Notes under the pieces: generated by a model | Told to the model about the DNA's origin: nothing | What the model saw: the letters and a program-made list of their open reading frames with translations, nothing else | Database searches by the model: none | Part shown: in pieces, positions 7,862-16,257 of the stretch | Layout: each line of letters begins with the position of its first letter | Position numbering within the stretch: position 1 is the stretch's first letter | Made by a program: the position numbers and the translations under genes | Assembly (NCBI RefSeq): GCF_000021985.1 | Contig: NC_011901.1 | Coordinates: 434,001 to 498,000, forward strand | DNA length: 64,000 nt | DNA from: Thioalkalivibrio sulfidiphilus HL-EbGr7 | Lineage (GTDB): Bacteria; Pseudomonadota; Gammaproteobacteria; Ectothiorhodospirales; Ectothiorhodospiraceae | Reading direction: 5' to 3'

Positions 7862-8266
7862 CTACCGGCACAGATCATGTCCGGCAGATTCCAGGCAATC
7901 CACGAACTGCGAGCGCCCGTCGAAGCCGCGCATGTAGGCATAGCGCCAGGCCGCCAGCCCAGGCACATCGTAGAGGATGCGATTGGCATCAAAGAGGTTC
8001 TTGGCTCGGGTGATCCCGTCGACAGGCATGCGAGAACCCGCCGGATAGAAGTACACCGCGGTCATTTGACCGGCAGCGTAAGGTCGTTGCTCGGCGTATC
8101 GTCGCGCCTGGTCAGCACCGGGATCGCCACGGTATTCGATGGTGAATATTCGATTGGTGGCTCGGTCCTTGAAGTAGCCCTTGATCCGGAAGTCGCTGGC
8201 CCATGCCACAGAGGCGGCCAGGAGCAGGCACAGCGGCACAGCCACGATCATCGTTCTCAGGTTCAT
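7862..8266 (-). CDS. Secreted protein of unknown function beside the repressor
   Basis: 134 residues with a GGGAG ribosome site. The N-terminus (MNLRTMIVAVPLCLLLAASVAWA) is a signal peptide. The mature protein has a possible disulfide near the C-terminus (FVDCLESAGHDLC). It lies 67 nt downstream of the repressor gene on the same strand, the usual place for lysogenic-conversion genes in Mu-like prophages. The 273-nt gap to the next gene holds a GC-rich hairpin around 7777-7799 but no other gene I can support. Confidence 0.55.
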   Translation of the reverse strand: MNLRTMIVAVPLCLLLAASVAWASDFRIKGYFKDRATNRIFTIEYRGDPGADQARRYAEQRPYAAGQMTAVYFYPAGSRMPVDGITRAKNLFDANRILYDVPGLAAWRYAYMRGFDGRSQFVDCLESAGHDLCR

Positions 8267-8332
8267 CGATTTTTCTCCCTTCGTCCATGACGCCGGATTG
8301 CTCGGCGTGTACCAGTTAAGAGATCGGCCTGG

Positions 8333-8680
8333 CTAAGTCTTCTTACGTCCTTTCCTCAGCGCCGCTAGCGCGCGCACCTGGGCGCGTATGCCCTTCCTCT
8401 GTTCCTCTGTCAGATCCCGCCACAGCAGCACCAGCTCCAACTCATCGGGGCGGAGCATGACCGGCTGGGGAGCGTCTTTGTCGCGGCCGGTCAGGATGTA
8501 GTGGAGATCAGCTCCATGCATCCCAAATGCGGCCAGCGCCTCCCCTCCAGGAGCGTTGATCCCTCGTTCCCAGCGACCAACGATTTCACGGCGCACACCA
8601 CAGATGCCTGCAACCTCCGCTTGGGACAGGCCGAGGCGCACTCGCTCTTCCCGGAATCGAGACGAAATAGTATCTGACAT
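8333..8680 (-). CDS. Phage C-type repressor (HTH XRE)
   Basis: 115 residues from the ATG at 8680; longer in-frame starts run across the operator and are unlikely. Residues about 8-55 form a Cro/C1-type helix-turn-helix (RLGLSQAEVAGICGVRREIVGRWERG), and the C-terminus is short and basic (ALRKGRKKT). It is divergent from the early operon across a 20-bp palindrome. By position it controls lysogeny. It lacks a LexA-like peptidase domain, so SOS cleavage is not expected. Confidence 0.75.
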   Translation of the reverse strand: MSDTISSRFREERVRLGLSQAEVAGICGVRREIVGRWERGINAPGGEALAAFGMHGADLHYILTGRDKDAPQPVMLRPDELELVLLWRDLTEEQRKGIRAQVRALAALRKGRKKT

Positions 8681-8682
8681 TC

Positions 8683-8712
8683 TTGACAAGAGACTTTTTA
8701 GTCTCTTATGCT
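8683..8712 (+). promoter_or_regulatory. Rightward early promoter with embedded repressor operator
   Basis: A near-consensus sigma-70 promoter: TTGACA at 8683-8688, an 18-nt spacer and TATGCT at 8707-8712. The spacer is filled by a perfect 20-bp palindrome, AAGAGACT-TTTT-AGTCTCTT (8688-8707). A protein bound there would block the polymerase directly. The repressor starts three bases to the left (8680), so the same operator can control both directions. Confidence 0.75.
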
Positions 8713-8831
8713 CCCATCCAAGGCTGCCAAACAGCAGCACCGAACCCCAAAAAACGGCGGTCCCACCAGACCGCCACCGTAAGCCCAAATCGACAGCGCG
8801 CTGTCGGTTTGCCAGACAGAAGGAGTCCGCC

Positions 8832-9068
8832 GTGCACTGGGCCGACCGCTATTGCCTGATTCACAAGGCCGGTTATACACCGACCCGTATCGCTCGGGAG
8901 CTGGGCTGCAACCCAAATGCCGTCAGCCAGGTCCTCCGCGACCAAGCCAGATCGTACAACATCGCGAGTTTCATCGCCGCAATCACAAAGACCCCGCTCT
9001 CCAGGCTCTGGCCGGACGGGTGCTACAGCGAACCGCCCCGCCAGGCCAAGACCCGGAGGGCGGCATGA
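8832..9068 (+). CDS. ner: Ner-like DNA-binding protein
   Basis: 78 residues from a GTG at 8832 with an AGGAG site at 8821-8825. It begins MHWADRYCLIHKAGYTPTRIA, with a lambda-type helix-turn-helix (ARELGCNPNAVSQVLRDQA) and the Ner/Nlp-type ending with LSRLWPDGCY. In Mu, Ner represses early transcription and is the first gene of the early operon, as here. Longer in-frame starts lie upstream of the promoter and are rejected. Confidence 0.75.
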   Translation: MHWADRYCLIHKAGYTPTRIARELGCNPNAVSQVLRDQARSYNIASFIAAITKTPLSRLWPDGCYSEPPRQAKTRRAA

Positions 9069-9268
9069 TCACCACCCCCATCCAACGCGCCCTGATCGAC
9101 GCGTCCCAGAACATCGGCTGCATCGCGGAGATGAACGGCCAGGCCACGCACGCACTGGCCGCCCGCATCGCAGCCAGCGGCAAGGCGCTGGAGGACCTGA
9201 CTGTTGGCGAGCTGCTGTCTCTCATGGGCTCTACCGTACAGCCCGGGGAGGACGCCGTCAGTGGCTAA
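9065..9268 (+). CDS. Small early phage protein
   Basis: 67 residues from an ATG at 9065 that overlaps the ner stop as ATGA. It begins MITTPIQRALIDASQNIGC and is predicted mostly helical. No motif or family is recognised. It is the second gene of the tightly coupled early operon, between ner and the 156-residue protein. Confidence 0.5.
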   Translation: MITTPIQRALIDASQNIGCIAEMNGQATHALAARIAASGKALEDLTVGELLSLMGSTVQPGEDAVSG

Positions 9269-9731
9269 GACGCGGGCGGATTTTTCCAGTGTTCAGGCCG
9301 ATCTGTTCCAGCGACTGGCGGAGCAGGAGGCCCTGGAGGCACAGGCCGCGCAGGACCTGGACATCGGCCCCGAGCTGCTGGGCGCCGTCAACCAGGCGAT
9401 CCGGGAGGCCAAGCGCCGGGGGCTGTCCCGGGAGCGGATCGTCCAGCGCATGAATCTGGTCCTGCCGGACCAGGAGCGCCCGATCACGCCGCGCCAGCTC
9501 AACGCCTGGACGGCCCACAGCAAGGAATACCACGAATTCCCCGCCCGCTACCTGCCCGCGTTGTGCTGGGCCACGGGCTCCATCGCCCCGCTGCTGGTGC
9601 TGGCCCAGGCCATCGGCCACGACCTGGTGGACGGCCGCGAGCAGGCCGCGCTGGCCCTGGGTGAGCGCCTGGTGGCCCACGCGCGGCTGGGGCGGGATAT
9701 CCGAAATCTGAAGAAGACCTTGGAGGGTTAG
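9261..9731 (+). CDS. Early phage protein of unknown function
   Basis: 156 residues from a GTG at 9261 with GGGGAGG at 9245-9251, overlapping the previous stop by eight bases. It has helical segments, an arginine-rich stretch (KRRGLSRERIVQRMNL) that may be a helix-turn-helix, and a hydrophobic C-terminal half. It is placed between ner and the transposase genes, so a regulatory role in early transcription is plausible, but not shown. Confidence 0.5.
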   Translation: MAKTRADFSSVQADLFQRLAEQEALEAQAAQDLDIGPELLGAVNQAIREAKRRGLSRERIVQRMNLVLPDQERPITPRQLNAWTAHSKEYHEFPARYLPALCWATGSIAPLLVLAQAIGHDLVDGREQAALALGERLVAHARLGRDIRNLKKTLEG

Positions 9732-10049
9732 ATGGACGATGCAAACCGCATCAATCGCGAACTGTTCGGGAGTCTCATGCACATGGACAACCTGCGTGAA
9801 ATGGCCAATCTGCTCGCTGATTGCGTTAACGCGCCCGGCACGGTGGAAGCCGCGGAGGCAGTGGCCGACTACGCCGTGCGCATCATGACGGACGGCGGCC
9901 GTCACGGCACCGACATGAAACAACTGCTGGGCTTCCTGGACTCCATCGAGACTCAGCACAGCTACACCATGCGCCTTCTGTTTCGTGCGGCCGCCGTAGA
10001 TCTGGCCGGTCGCACCGAAGACGTCCTGAATTCCGGGGGTGCAGCATGA
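9732..10049 (+). CDS. Small early phage protein
   Basis: 105 residues starting MDDANRINRELFGSL, immediately after the preceding stop. Predicted all-helical and acidic, with no Cys pairs or membrane segment. It overlaps the next gene as ATGA. No family recognised. Confidence 0.5.
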   Translation: MDDANRINRELFGSLMHMDNLREMANLLADCVNAPGTVEAAEAVADYAVRIMTDGGRHGTDMKQLLGFLDSIETQHSYTMRLLFRAAAVDLAGRTEDVLNSGGAA

Positions 10050-11074
10050 CCAAGAAGCTCCCCGCAACCGAGACGCAAGAGCCGACGACAGACGAGGCCG
10101 CTGGCGAGGCGTACCGGATGCTGGGCTTGGCTCAAATGGCCAATGCCAGCCGCAATTTATTTACCGTCAGCACCTTGAAGGTGCTCGCGGAAATAAAGAA
10201 ACGCAAGCTTTTCAAAGGGTTGTCGATAAACACGCCGGAAGGAAACTGCCGACAGGTTAGCAGTTTTGAGGATTACTGCCGCTACGGGCTGGGCCTGTCC
10301 AGGCAGAAGGTTGATGAGGACCTGGCCAATCTGTCCGCCCTCGGCGAGGAGGCGCTGCAAGCGATGCGTGGCGCCGGGCTTGGCTATCGCGAACTGCGCC
10401 AGCTCCGTCAGTTGCCCGAGGACGAGCGCGGCGAGGTGATCCGCCGGGCCGAGGCCGCGCAGGACAAGGACGAGGTGTTGGAGATCCTGGAGGCCGTGGT
10501 GGAGCGGTCTCTCGATACCCGCCGCCAGCTCAAGGACGCTCAGCACGGGCTGATGCGGGAGCAGCACGCCCGTGAGTTGGCCGAGGTGGAGGCCGAGCAG
10601 CTGCGCGAACGCCTGCGCAAGGCCGAGGCCCGCACGTGGCCCGAGTTTACGACCCAGGTGCGCATGGATTCCTCCGCCCTGGCGGAGAAGGCGCTGCTGT
10701 GCCTGGACGATCTTGAGCGGCTGACGGCCAAGCTGGAGGACCCGGACCTGCCGCTCGATGACCCTGAGCGGTTTGCGCACTACGGCGCGGCGGTGATGGC
10801 GTTCTGGCAAAACCTGAGCGCGGTGCATGCGCGGGCGGCGCGCCTGGCGGCCATCGCGGGCGAGACCTTCGCGGAGACCATCGGCGAGGAGGCGGGCAAC
10901 TTGCCGATGATGCCTGAAGAAGAGGCACATCAGTTCCTGCACCTGCGCCGCCTGATCCTCAACGAACACGAGGCCGAGGCGCATGCCCGCGAGGCGGTGC
11001 GTATGCAGCAAGGGGTTCGGAAGCCCGGACGGCCGAAGGGCAGCAAGAACAAGAGCCGGCGCAAGGGGGCGTGA
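10046..11074 (+). CDS. Early phage DNA-binding-type protein with C-terminal AT-hook-like motif
   Basis: 342 residues. The N-terminal half contains a region resembling ParB/KorB-like helix-turn-helix proteins (YCRYGLGLSRQKVDEDLANL, GYRELRQLRQLPEDERGEV). A long coiled coil follows (about 150-200, AEVEAEQLRERLRKAEAR). The C-terminus is very basic and ends GRPKGSKNKSRRKGA, an AT-hook-like GRPKGSK motif that binds the DNA minor groove. It lies just before the transposase gene, so a role in early regulation or transpososome architecture is plausible. Confidence 0.55.
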   Translation: MTKKLPATETQEPTTDEAAGEAYRMLGLAQMANASRNLFTVSTLKVLAEIKKRKLFKGLSINTPEGNCRQVSSFEDYCRYGLGLSRQKVDEDLANLSALGEEALQAMRGAGLGYRELRQLRQLPEDERGEVIRRAEAAQDKDEVLEILEAVVERSLDTRRQLKDAQHGLMREQHARELAEVEAEQLRERLRKAEARTWPEFTTQVRMDSSALAEKALLCLDDLERLTAKLEDPDLPLDDPERFAHYGAAVMAFWQNLSAVHARAARLAAIAGETFAETIGEEAGNLPMMPEEEAHQFLHLRRLILNEHEAEAHAREAVRMQQGVRKPGRPKGSKNKSRRKGA

Positions 11075-11075
11075 A

Positions 11076-12731
11076 ATGGGCAACGTAATCGCCACCCCCT
11101 ATACCCCGCGCCCATTACCACAACCCGCTCGATCGGACGACGAGTGGGCGCGGCTCCCGGAGTACAAGCGTGAGCGTGCCGAGATGCGGCTGGCGTTGAT
11201 CAAGGTGGAGCTCGACAAGGTGGTCGCGGGCGTCGTGTCCGCAAAGTCCGCGGCCCAACACCTCCGGGCGATGATCGACGCCCGCCGGGTGCCGGAGCAC
11301 ACCCTGGCTATCGCCAAGAAGGTGGGGCGGGCGGGCGAACCGCCCAGCTGGCAGAGCATCGAGCGATGGCTCAACGGCTACCGTGATGCTGGCATGTTAG
11401 GCCTCGTGGATCGATACAAGGGCCGGCAAAGGCGTGCCCTCGGGTGCGAGGCTCGCATCCTTTATTACCTCCGGCACGGCGCGAAGAACGACGCGGGCAA
11501 CATCACAAAGTTCCTGCAACAGGAAGGATTCGATGTCACCTATGGACAGGTCCGGAGGTACATCAAGACGCTCCCCGCAACCGAGACGCATCACCAGAGC
11601 CGCGTCGGGCAGCTCGAATACAACAGCCGGATGCGCGGTTACGTGCGACGCGCCACAGCCCACCTTCCAGTGGGTGCGTGCTATCAGTCCGACGGCAACC
11701 TGATGCCCATACACCTGGCGCATCCGGTGACGGGCAAACCCTGGCGGCCGGAGATGACCCCCTGCTTGGATGTCGTGAGCCGGTACTGGGTCGGGTATTA
11801 CATCGCCGAGTCGGAGTCGGCGATCGGAACGATGCACGCCCTCGGGGATTCGATCCGGCGTGAGAATCACGTCCCTCTGGATTTTCAGGCCGACAACGGC
11901 CCCGGCTTCAAGGCCGGACTCGTGCAGCGCTTCCTGGAAAACCTCGGGATCACGCCCCACCACCCGCGCCCACGCAACCCCAAGGACAACGGCTATGTGG
12001 AGCGGTTTCACGGCATCCTGAAAAACGAGTGCCTGAAGCGGCTGCCGGGTTACTGCGGCAAGGACGCGAATCCGGACATGGTGAAGGCCTTCTTGCGCGA
12101 CGTGCGCAACAAGGAACAGCAGCTGCTCACTCTCGCTCAGTTCTACGAAATCGTGGAAGAGTTCCGTCGCTGGTACAACCACGAGAGGGCGCACGGCGAG
12201 ATCGACTGCGCGCCGGCCGCCCTCTGGGCGAGGCTGGAGCGCAACCCCCCGATTGACCTGGATGCCGCGATGTTCTGGGACCGGGAGGAACGTACGGTTT
12301 CTGATTGCCGGATCCGCTTCGCCAACCGCGAATACAGCGCGCCCGAGCTGATCCAGTGGAATACCAAGAAGGTCTTCGTCGAGTTCAATCTGCGCTCGGA
12401 TGCGATGGTGCGCGTGCTCGATCTGTCGGGCCGATGGATATGCGATGCGCCCCGCACCAAGGAATCCCCATACCGCTTCAGCTCGATCATGGAGGACCGC
12501 AAGCAGTTCAACCTGCGCCAGCGGCTCAAGACGATCGAGCGCAATCGCGAAGAGATGGAGGCCCGGGCCGGCCTGGCCGTCACCCACGACCAGGTGCTGG
12601 AACGCATGGCCGAGCTGGAGCAACCGGACGGAGCTGCTCTGGAAAAGAAAACGGGAAGCACGTCGGCCAACGTGCCCCCCGTCGAGTCCCGCTCGGAGAT
12701 CGAGCTGGACATCCTTAACACCGACTACTGA
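11076..12731 (+). CDS. Mu-type DDE transposase (MuA-like)
   Basis: 551 residues from the ATG at 11076. After N-terminal DNA-binding segments comes a retroviral-integrase-type core with the catalytic triad D206 (YQSDG), D273 (FQADNGPG) and E309 (DNGYVERFHG), a D,D-35-E arrangement. A beta-barrel Mu-transposase C-terminal domain follows (RIRFANREYSAPEL, VFVEFN, VRVLDLSGRWICDA). It is about 110 residues shorter than Mu A, as in BcepMu-like transposases. It carries out strand transfer during integration and replication and is followed by the B-type ATPase. Confidence 0.9.
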   Translation: MGNVIATPYTPRPLPQPARSDDEWARLPEYKRERAEMRLALIKVELDKVVAGVVSAKSAAQHLRAMIDARRVPEHTLAIAKKVGRAGEPPSWQSIERWLNGYRDAGMLGLVDRYKGRQRRALGCEARILYYLRHGAKNDAGNITKFLQQEGFDVTYGQVRRYIKTLPATETHHQSRVGQLEYNSRMRGYVRRATAHLPVGACYQSDGNLMPIHLAHPVTGKPWRPEMTPCLDVVSRYWVGYYIAESESAIGTMHALGDSIRRENHVPLDFQADNGPGFKAGLVQRFLENLGITPHHPRPRNPKDNGYVERFHGILKNECLKRLPGYCGKDANPDMVKAFLRDVRNKEQQLLTLAQFYEIVEEFRRWYNHERAHGEIDCAPAALWARLERNPPIDLDAAMFWDREERTVSDCRIRFANREYSAPELIQWNTKKVFVEFNLRSDAMVRVLDLSGRWICDAPRTKESPYRFSSIMEDRKQFNLRQRLKTIERNREEMEARAGLAVTHDQVLERMAELEQPDGAALEKKTGSTSANVPPVESRSEIELDILNTDY

Positions 12732-12761
12732 GTCGGTTCACATCAGGCAGGAGTGTACCAC

Positions 12762-13793
12762 ATGAGTCACATCAGCGAAGTCATCGCGCAGCCGTCTGAA
12801 TGGGGCGAGCGCTACACCGAGGAGGATCGGGCGCTCACGCACCAGGTGATCCAGATCCTGAACTCCGACACGGCCCGCGAGCGCGGCTGGTCCCGGGCGA
12901 ATCTCGCGCGCCGGGCCGGCATTGCCCAGAGCACGCTGCACATGCTGCTGGCAGGCACGTATGCCGCGAGCCCGACACAGAAACTGCGCGCGGCGCTGTC
13001 AGTCCTGGAGCGTGATGCCGCGCGCATGCGCGAAGGCGTCCGGGACATGCCCTACGTGGAGACGAGCGTGCACCGGGCCGTCTATGCGGCCTGCAAGCGG
13101 GCGCACCTGTATCGCAACTTCGGTGTCGTCTCGGCCTTCGTCGGCACTGGCAAGACCCGGGCGGTGAAACGCTACGCGGACACACACCACGGCGCCGTGC
13201 TCATCGAGGCCTCGCCGGAGATGACCGGCTCCGTGCTGCTCGATCAGCTCATCGAGGCCACGGGCGCGCCGGTGCGCGCTGCGCACAAGTACTCCCGCGG
13301 CACCAAGGCCGAACGCATGGCCGCCGTGCTGCGCGCGCTCAAGGGCACCGACAGCATGCTGATCCTGGACGAGGCGGAGACCGTCACGGCCGGCACGCTG
13401 GAGATCGTGCGCCGCATCCGGGATCTGGCGGGCATCGGTGTGGTGCTCGCCGGCACGGAGCGCCTGCTGCCGATGATCCGTGATCCGCGGGGCCGCTTCG
13501 GGCAGATCTCATCGCGTGTCGGCTTCTGGCCGCCGGTGATCCGCGGCATCACCGAAGCCGACGCCCACGCGCTCGCGCGCGCGGCGCTCGCCAGTGACGT
13601 GGACACGCTGGATGAGCCGGTCCTCAACGCCCTCTGGCAGGTGTGCGACGGGTCCGCCCGCGTGCTGTGCGAGGGCTTAATCCCCGGCGTTCGCGACTAC
13701 GGGCTGAAGCAGGGTCATGCCCTGTCGCCGGAACTGATCTTCAAGGTGGGCCAAGACGTGCTGGGCTTTCGCCCGGCGAGGAGGGGGGCATGA
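12762..13793 (+). CDS. MuB-like AAA+ ATPase, transposition target selector
   Basis: 343 residues from the ATG at 12762 with GGCAGGAG upstream; a GTG at 12753 is the alternative. An N-terminal helix-turn-helix (WSRANLARRAGIAQSTLHMLL, residues about 43-62) precedes an AAA+ domain with Walker A VGTGKT (about 127-132) and Walker B MLILDEAE (about 199-206). In Mu, B binds target DNA as an ATP-dependent filament, activates the transposase and gives target immunity. It lies 30 nt behind the transposase gene. Confidence 0.9.
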   Translation: MSHISEVIAQPSEWGERYTEEDRALTHQVIQILNSDTARERGWSRANLARRAGIAQSTLHMLLAGTYAASPTQKLRAALSVLERDAARMREGVRDMPYVETSVHRAVYAACKRAHLYRNFGVVSAFVGTGKTRAVKRYADTHHGAVLIEASPEMTGSVLLDQLIEATGAPVRAAHKYSRGTKAERMAAVLRALKGTDSMLILDEAETVTAGTLEIVRRIRDLAGIGVVLAGTERLLPMIRDPRGRFGQISSRVGFWPPVIRGITEADAHALARAALASDVDTLDEPVLNALWQVCDGSARVLCEGLIPGVRDYGLKQGHALSPELIFKVGQDVLGFRPARRGA

Positions 13794-14221
13794 AGACATT
13801 CGACGCAAACCGCCCGGCGCTGACCAGGGACGGCAGGCCCGTCACTATCTGGCGCCGGCGTGATGGCCTGCTGATGGGGGCGATCCACCTGGGCGCGGGC
13901 TGCTTCGAGGGTTGCTGCTGGGGCGAGCGCTCGGGACTGCGGATCGATACGGACCATCCGTCCGGTGGCGACCTGGTCAACGCGCCCGAGTGGCTCGCCC
14001 AGGACGCGCTCAACAGGCTGCGCGACAGCTACGACGAGCACGACCTGCGCGCCCGCTTCGGCGTGCGCTTTGACACCTTCCTGATCTGCCCCGACGAGAT
14101 CCTCGCATCGGTAGCGGGCTGCGATCCGGACGCGGCGCCGTTGCTGCCCGAACAAGCGGCGGTGATGCACGCGCAGATCGAGGCGGAACTCGTGCCGCCT
14201 GGTGCGCACCTGCGCGGCTAG
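13790..14221 (+). CDS. Early phage protein of unknown function
   Basis: 143 residues from an ATG at 13790, overlapping the MuB stop as ATGA and preceded by GAGGGGGG. It begins MKTFDANRPALTRDGRPV and has a Gly/Cys-rich segment (GAGCFEGCCWGERSG). No known family. It is part of the early replication operon by spacing. Confidence 0.5.
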   Translation: MKTFDANRPALTRDGRPVTIWRRRDGLLMGAIHLGAGCFEGCCWGERSGLRIDTDHPSGGDLVNAPEWLAQDALNRLRDSYDEHDLRARFGVRFDTFLICPDEILASVAGCDPDAAPLLPEQAAVMHAQIEAELVPPGAHLRG

Positions 14222-14280
14222 AGATACGTGGAGCCCATGCACCACCACAGCTACGCGGTGAGCACCAGGAGGGCCATGCG

Positions 14281-14619
14281 ATGAGCCGGATCCCCGCGAA
14301 CATCGAAGTGACCGAGCTGCCGGTCGAGCGCATCACGATGGGCGAGCGCCGCCGGCGGCACGACCTCCGCAAGTTGCTCCTGGTGGGCAGCCTCATGGCA
14401 GACCAGCTGCTGCGCTACGCCGATGATCTGGACGAGAGCTCAGGAGGCGATCCGCAACGTATGGAGCGCGCCCTGGCCGAAGCCTGGCAGAGCCAGCTCG
14501 AGAGGGCCCGCAGGCAGGCGCGTGAGTCCATCGGCGAGTGCGAGTGGTGCGGCCTGGTGGATCACCACCTGGTGCACGGCATCTGCCCCGCCTGCCGCGC
14601 GCGGAGCGTGGACGCGTGA
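14281..14619 (+). CDS. Small phage protein with C-terminal zinc-finger-like Cys cluster
   Basis: 112 residues. The N-terminal two thirds are charged and helical. The C-terminus has CEWCGLVDHHLVHGICPAC, a compact C2..C2 zinc site. It overlaps the next gene as GTGA, and that gene also opens with a CPCC motif. Its function is unknown; it is an early-region protein by position. Confidence 0.55.
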   Translation: MSRIPANIEVTELPVERITMGERRRRHDLRKLLLVGSLMADQLLRYADDLDESSGGDPQRMERALAEAWQSQLERARRQARESIGECEWCGLVDHHLVHGICPACRARSVDA

Positions 14620-15164
14620 AGCTGGTCTGCCCCTGCTGCGGCGCGACGCTCTCCATCGAGGCGCTGCTCACCGACGGCGCCGCCCGCGAGACGGTGGCCG
14701 CCGCACTGGCGCTTCCGGCGCCGCTGGGGGATCGCGTCCTGCGCTACCTGGCGTTATTCCGGCCCGCGTCCCGGGCGCTGTCCTGGGACCGGGCGGGGAA
14801 GCTGTTGCACGAGTTGCTTGGCCCCATCAAGGCCGCCCAGGTGGAGCGCAATGGGCGCGCCTGGGCGGCGCCGCTCCCGCTCTGGGAGCAGGCGTTCGAT
14901 CAGATGCTCGCCAACCGCGAGACCCTGCGCCTGCCGCTCAAGGGCCACGGCTACCTGTTCGAAGTGGTCGCCGGCCTGGCCAATACCGCCGAGGGGCGCG
15001 CGGAGGCAAAGCGCGAGCAGCTCCGGCAGCGGCCCGACGGGCGGCGCGGCGGGGGACTGCGCAAACCCATCGACCGCGAGGCGGCAAAAGTTCGCATCCA
15101 GGAAGCCAAGCAGGCCATGAGAGGTGAGGCGTGTATCTCGACATCGAGCACCGCAAGCGATTGA
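14616..15164 (+). CDS. Early phage protein with N-terminal zinc ribbon-like motif
   Basis: 182 residues from a GTG at 14616. It opens LVCPCCGATLSIEALL, a half zinc ribbon, followed by a helical region. The C-terminus is basic (REAAKVRIQEAKQAM). A Mu-like phage replication-region protein by context. It overlaps the next gene by 34 bases, longer than other overlaps here, so its last residues may be under little constraint. Confidence 0.5.
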   Translation: MKLVCPCCGATLSIEALLTDGAARETVAAALALPAPLGDRVLRYLALFRPASRALSWDRAGKLLHELLGPIKAAQVERNGRAWAAPLPLWEQAFDQMLANRETLRLPLKGHGYLFEVVAGLANTAEGRAEAKREQLRQRPDGRRGGGLRKPIDREAAKVRIQEAKQAMRGEACISTSSTASD

Positions 15165-15538
15165 AGGCCCGCGCGCTGGAGCTGCTCTCGCAGCATCAGG
15201 GCCCGGACGATCCCATCAGCATGACGGCGCTGAACGCCGCGATCACCGGCGAGACGGTGATCCCCTGGCGCCGCTACGACCAGAGCCGCATCACGCGCTC
15301 ATTGATCACCGAGCTGCGCCAGGAGGGGCACGCCATCGCCCACAAGCCCGGCGCCGGCGGCGGGTACTACATGGCCCGCAACGAAGACGAACTCAAGGAC
15401 ACGGCCGCCTGGTTCCGCAAACGGGCCATGAGCAGCCTGCGCCAGGAGGCGGCCCTGCGCCGCATCTCGCTCGGCGCACTCATCGAGCAGTACCAACTGG
15501 AGCTGAAAGAGGAGCATTCCACCCATGCCCAAGACTGA
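15131..15538 (+). CDS. Early phage protein, winged-helix-like, unknown function
   Basis: 135 residues from a GTG at 15131 with GAGGTGAG upstream. It has a pattern suggestive of a winged helix (AITGETVIPWRRYDQSRITRSLITELRQEGH, then a GAGGGYYMAR wing), followed by a helical C-terminal tail. It overlaps the Gam-like gene by 14 bases. A DNA-binding role is inferred, not shown. Confidence 0.5.
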   Translation: MYLDIEHRKRLKARALELLSQHQGPDDPISMTALNAAITGETVIPWRRYDQSRITRSLITELRQEGHAIAHKPGAGGGYYMARNEDELKDTAAWFRKRAMSSLRQEAALRRISLGALIEQYQLELKEEHSTHAQD

Positions 15539-16049
15539 ACGCATCAAGCAGAAGGCCGCCACCTTCGTGCCCGGGCGGCGCGAGGAGGTCACCGAGGCCA
15601 TCGCCGAGATCGGCCGCCTGCAGCGCGAGCGCAGCCGGATCCAGGCAGCGATGAACGACGAGATCGCCGCGGTGAAGCAGCGCTACGAGGAGCAAGCCAG
15701 GCCGCTGGCGGAGGATATCCAGCGCCTGGCCGACGGCGTGCACCTGTGGTGCGAGGCGAACCGCCCGGAGCTTACCCAGGAGGGCAAGCGCAAGACCGCG
15801 AACCTGGCGAGCGGCGAGGTGCGCTGGCGTATGCGCCCGCCGTCGGTCAGCGCCCGGGGCCTGGACAAGATCATCCAGACCCTCAAGGACTTGCGCCTGA
15901 CCCGCTTCATCCGCACCAAGGAGGAGCTGGACAAGGAAGCCGTGCTCGCAGAGCCCGACGCCGTGAAGCACATCAAGGGCATCAGCATCAAGCAGTCCGA
16001 GGACTTCGTGATCGTGCCCTTCGAGACGGAACTGGAGGAAGTGGCGTGA
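15525..16049 (+). CDS. gam: Gam-like host-nuclease inhibitor
   Basis: 174 residues. The long N-terminal helices (TEAIAEIGRLQRERSRIQAAMNDEIAAVKQRY), then LADGVHLWCEANRPELT and the basic loop GKRKTANLASGEVRWRMRPPSV, are the signature of Mu Gam, a Ku-like protein. Mu Gam binds double-strand ends and protects linear DNA from host exonucleases. Family members are about 170 residues long. It sits in the replication region downstream of A and B as in Mu. Confidence 0.9.
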   Translation: MPKTERIKQKAATFVPGRREEVTEAIAEIGRLQRERSRIQAAMNDEIAAVKQRYEEQARPLAEDIQRLADGVHLWCEANRPELTQEGKRKTANLASGEVRWRMRPPSVSARGLDKIIQTLKDLRLTRFIRTKEELDKEAVLAEPDAVKHIKGISIKQSEDFVIVPFETELEEVA

Positions 16050-16198
16050 GCTGGGTGCCTGTGGAATCGGACGTGCCGCCTCCGCTCGTCGACGTCCTGG
16101 TCGTGCATGAACTCTTCGAGGGCCAGCACACCACGGACTTCGCCTATCGCAAGCGCGATGGGCAGTGGGTGCTGACGGGCTCCGATCCGGATCAGTAG
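16046..16198 (+). CDS. DUF551-like protein interrupted by an in-frame amber codon
   Basis: 50 residues from a GTG at 16046: SWVPVESDVPPPLVDVLVVHE matches the start of DUF551-type phage proteins (W-V-DxxPPxxVLV). TAG at 16196-16198 stops it. The same frame then continues for 20 codons to a TGA at 16259-16261 with the sequence SHWMHVPALP, which is the conserved C-terminal THWMPLP-type motif of the family. The next gene begins at 16258 with an ATGA overlap to that distal stop. The ancestral gene is therefore 16046-16261, now split by a nonsense codon. Confidence 0.6.
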   Translation: MSWVPVESDVPPPLVDVLVVHELFEGQHTTDFAYRKRDGQWVLTGSDPDQ

Positions 16199-16257
16199 AT
16201 CCAGCCAAGCCACTGGATGCATGTGCCGGCGCTGCCGGCCGAGCTGGAGGATGCGGC

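Noticed and set aside
10157-11095. 312-codon minus-strand frame opposite the AT-hook protein gene
   Set aside because: Antisense shadow; the plus-strand frame is chained to its neighbours by ATGA overlaps and has coiled-coil and AT-hook features.
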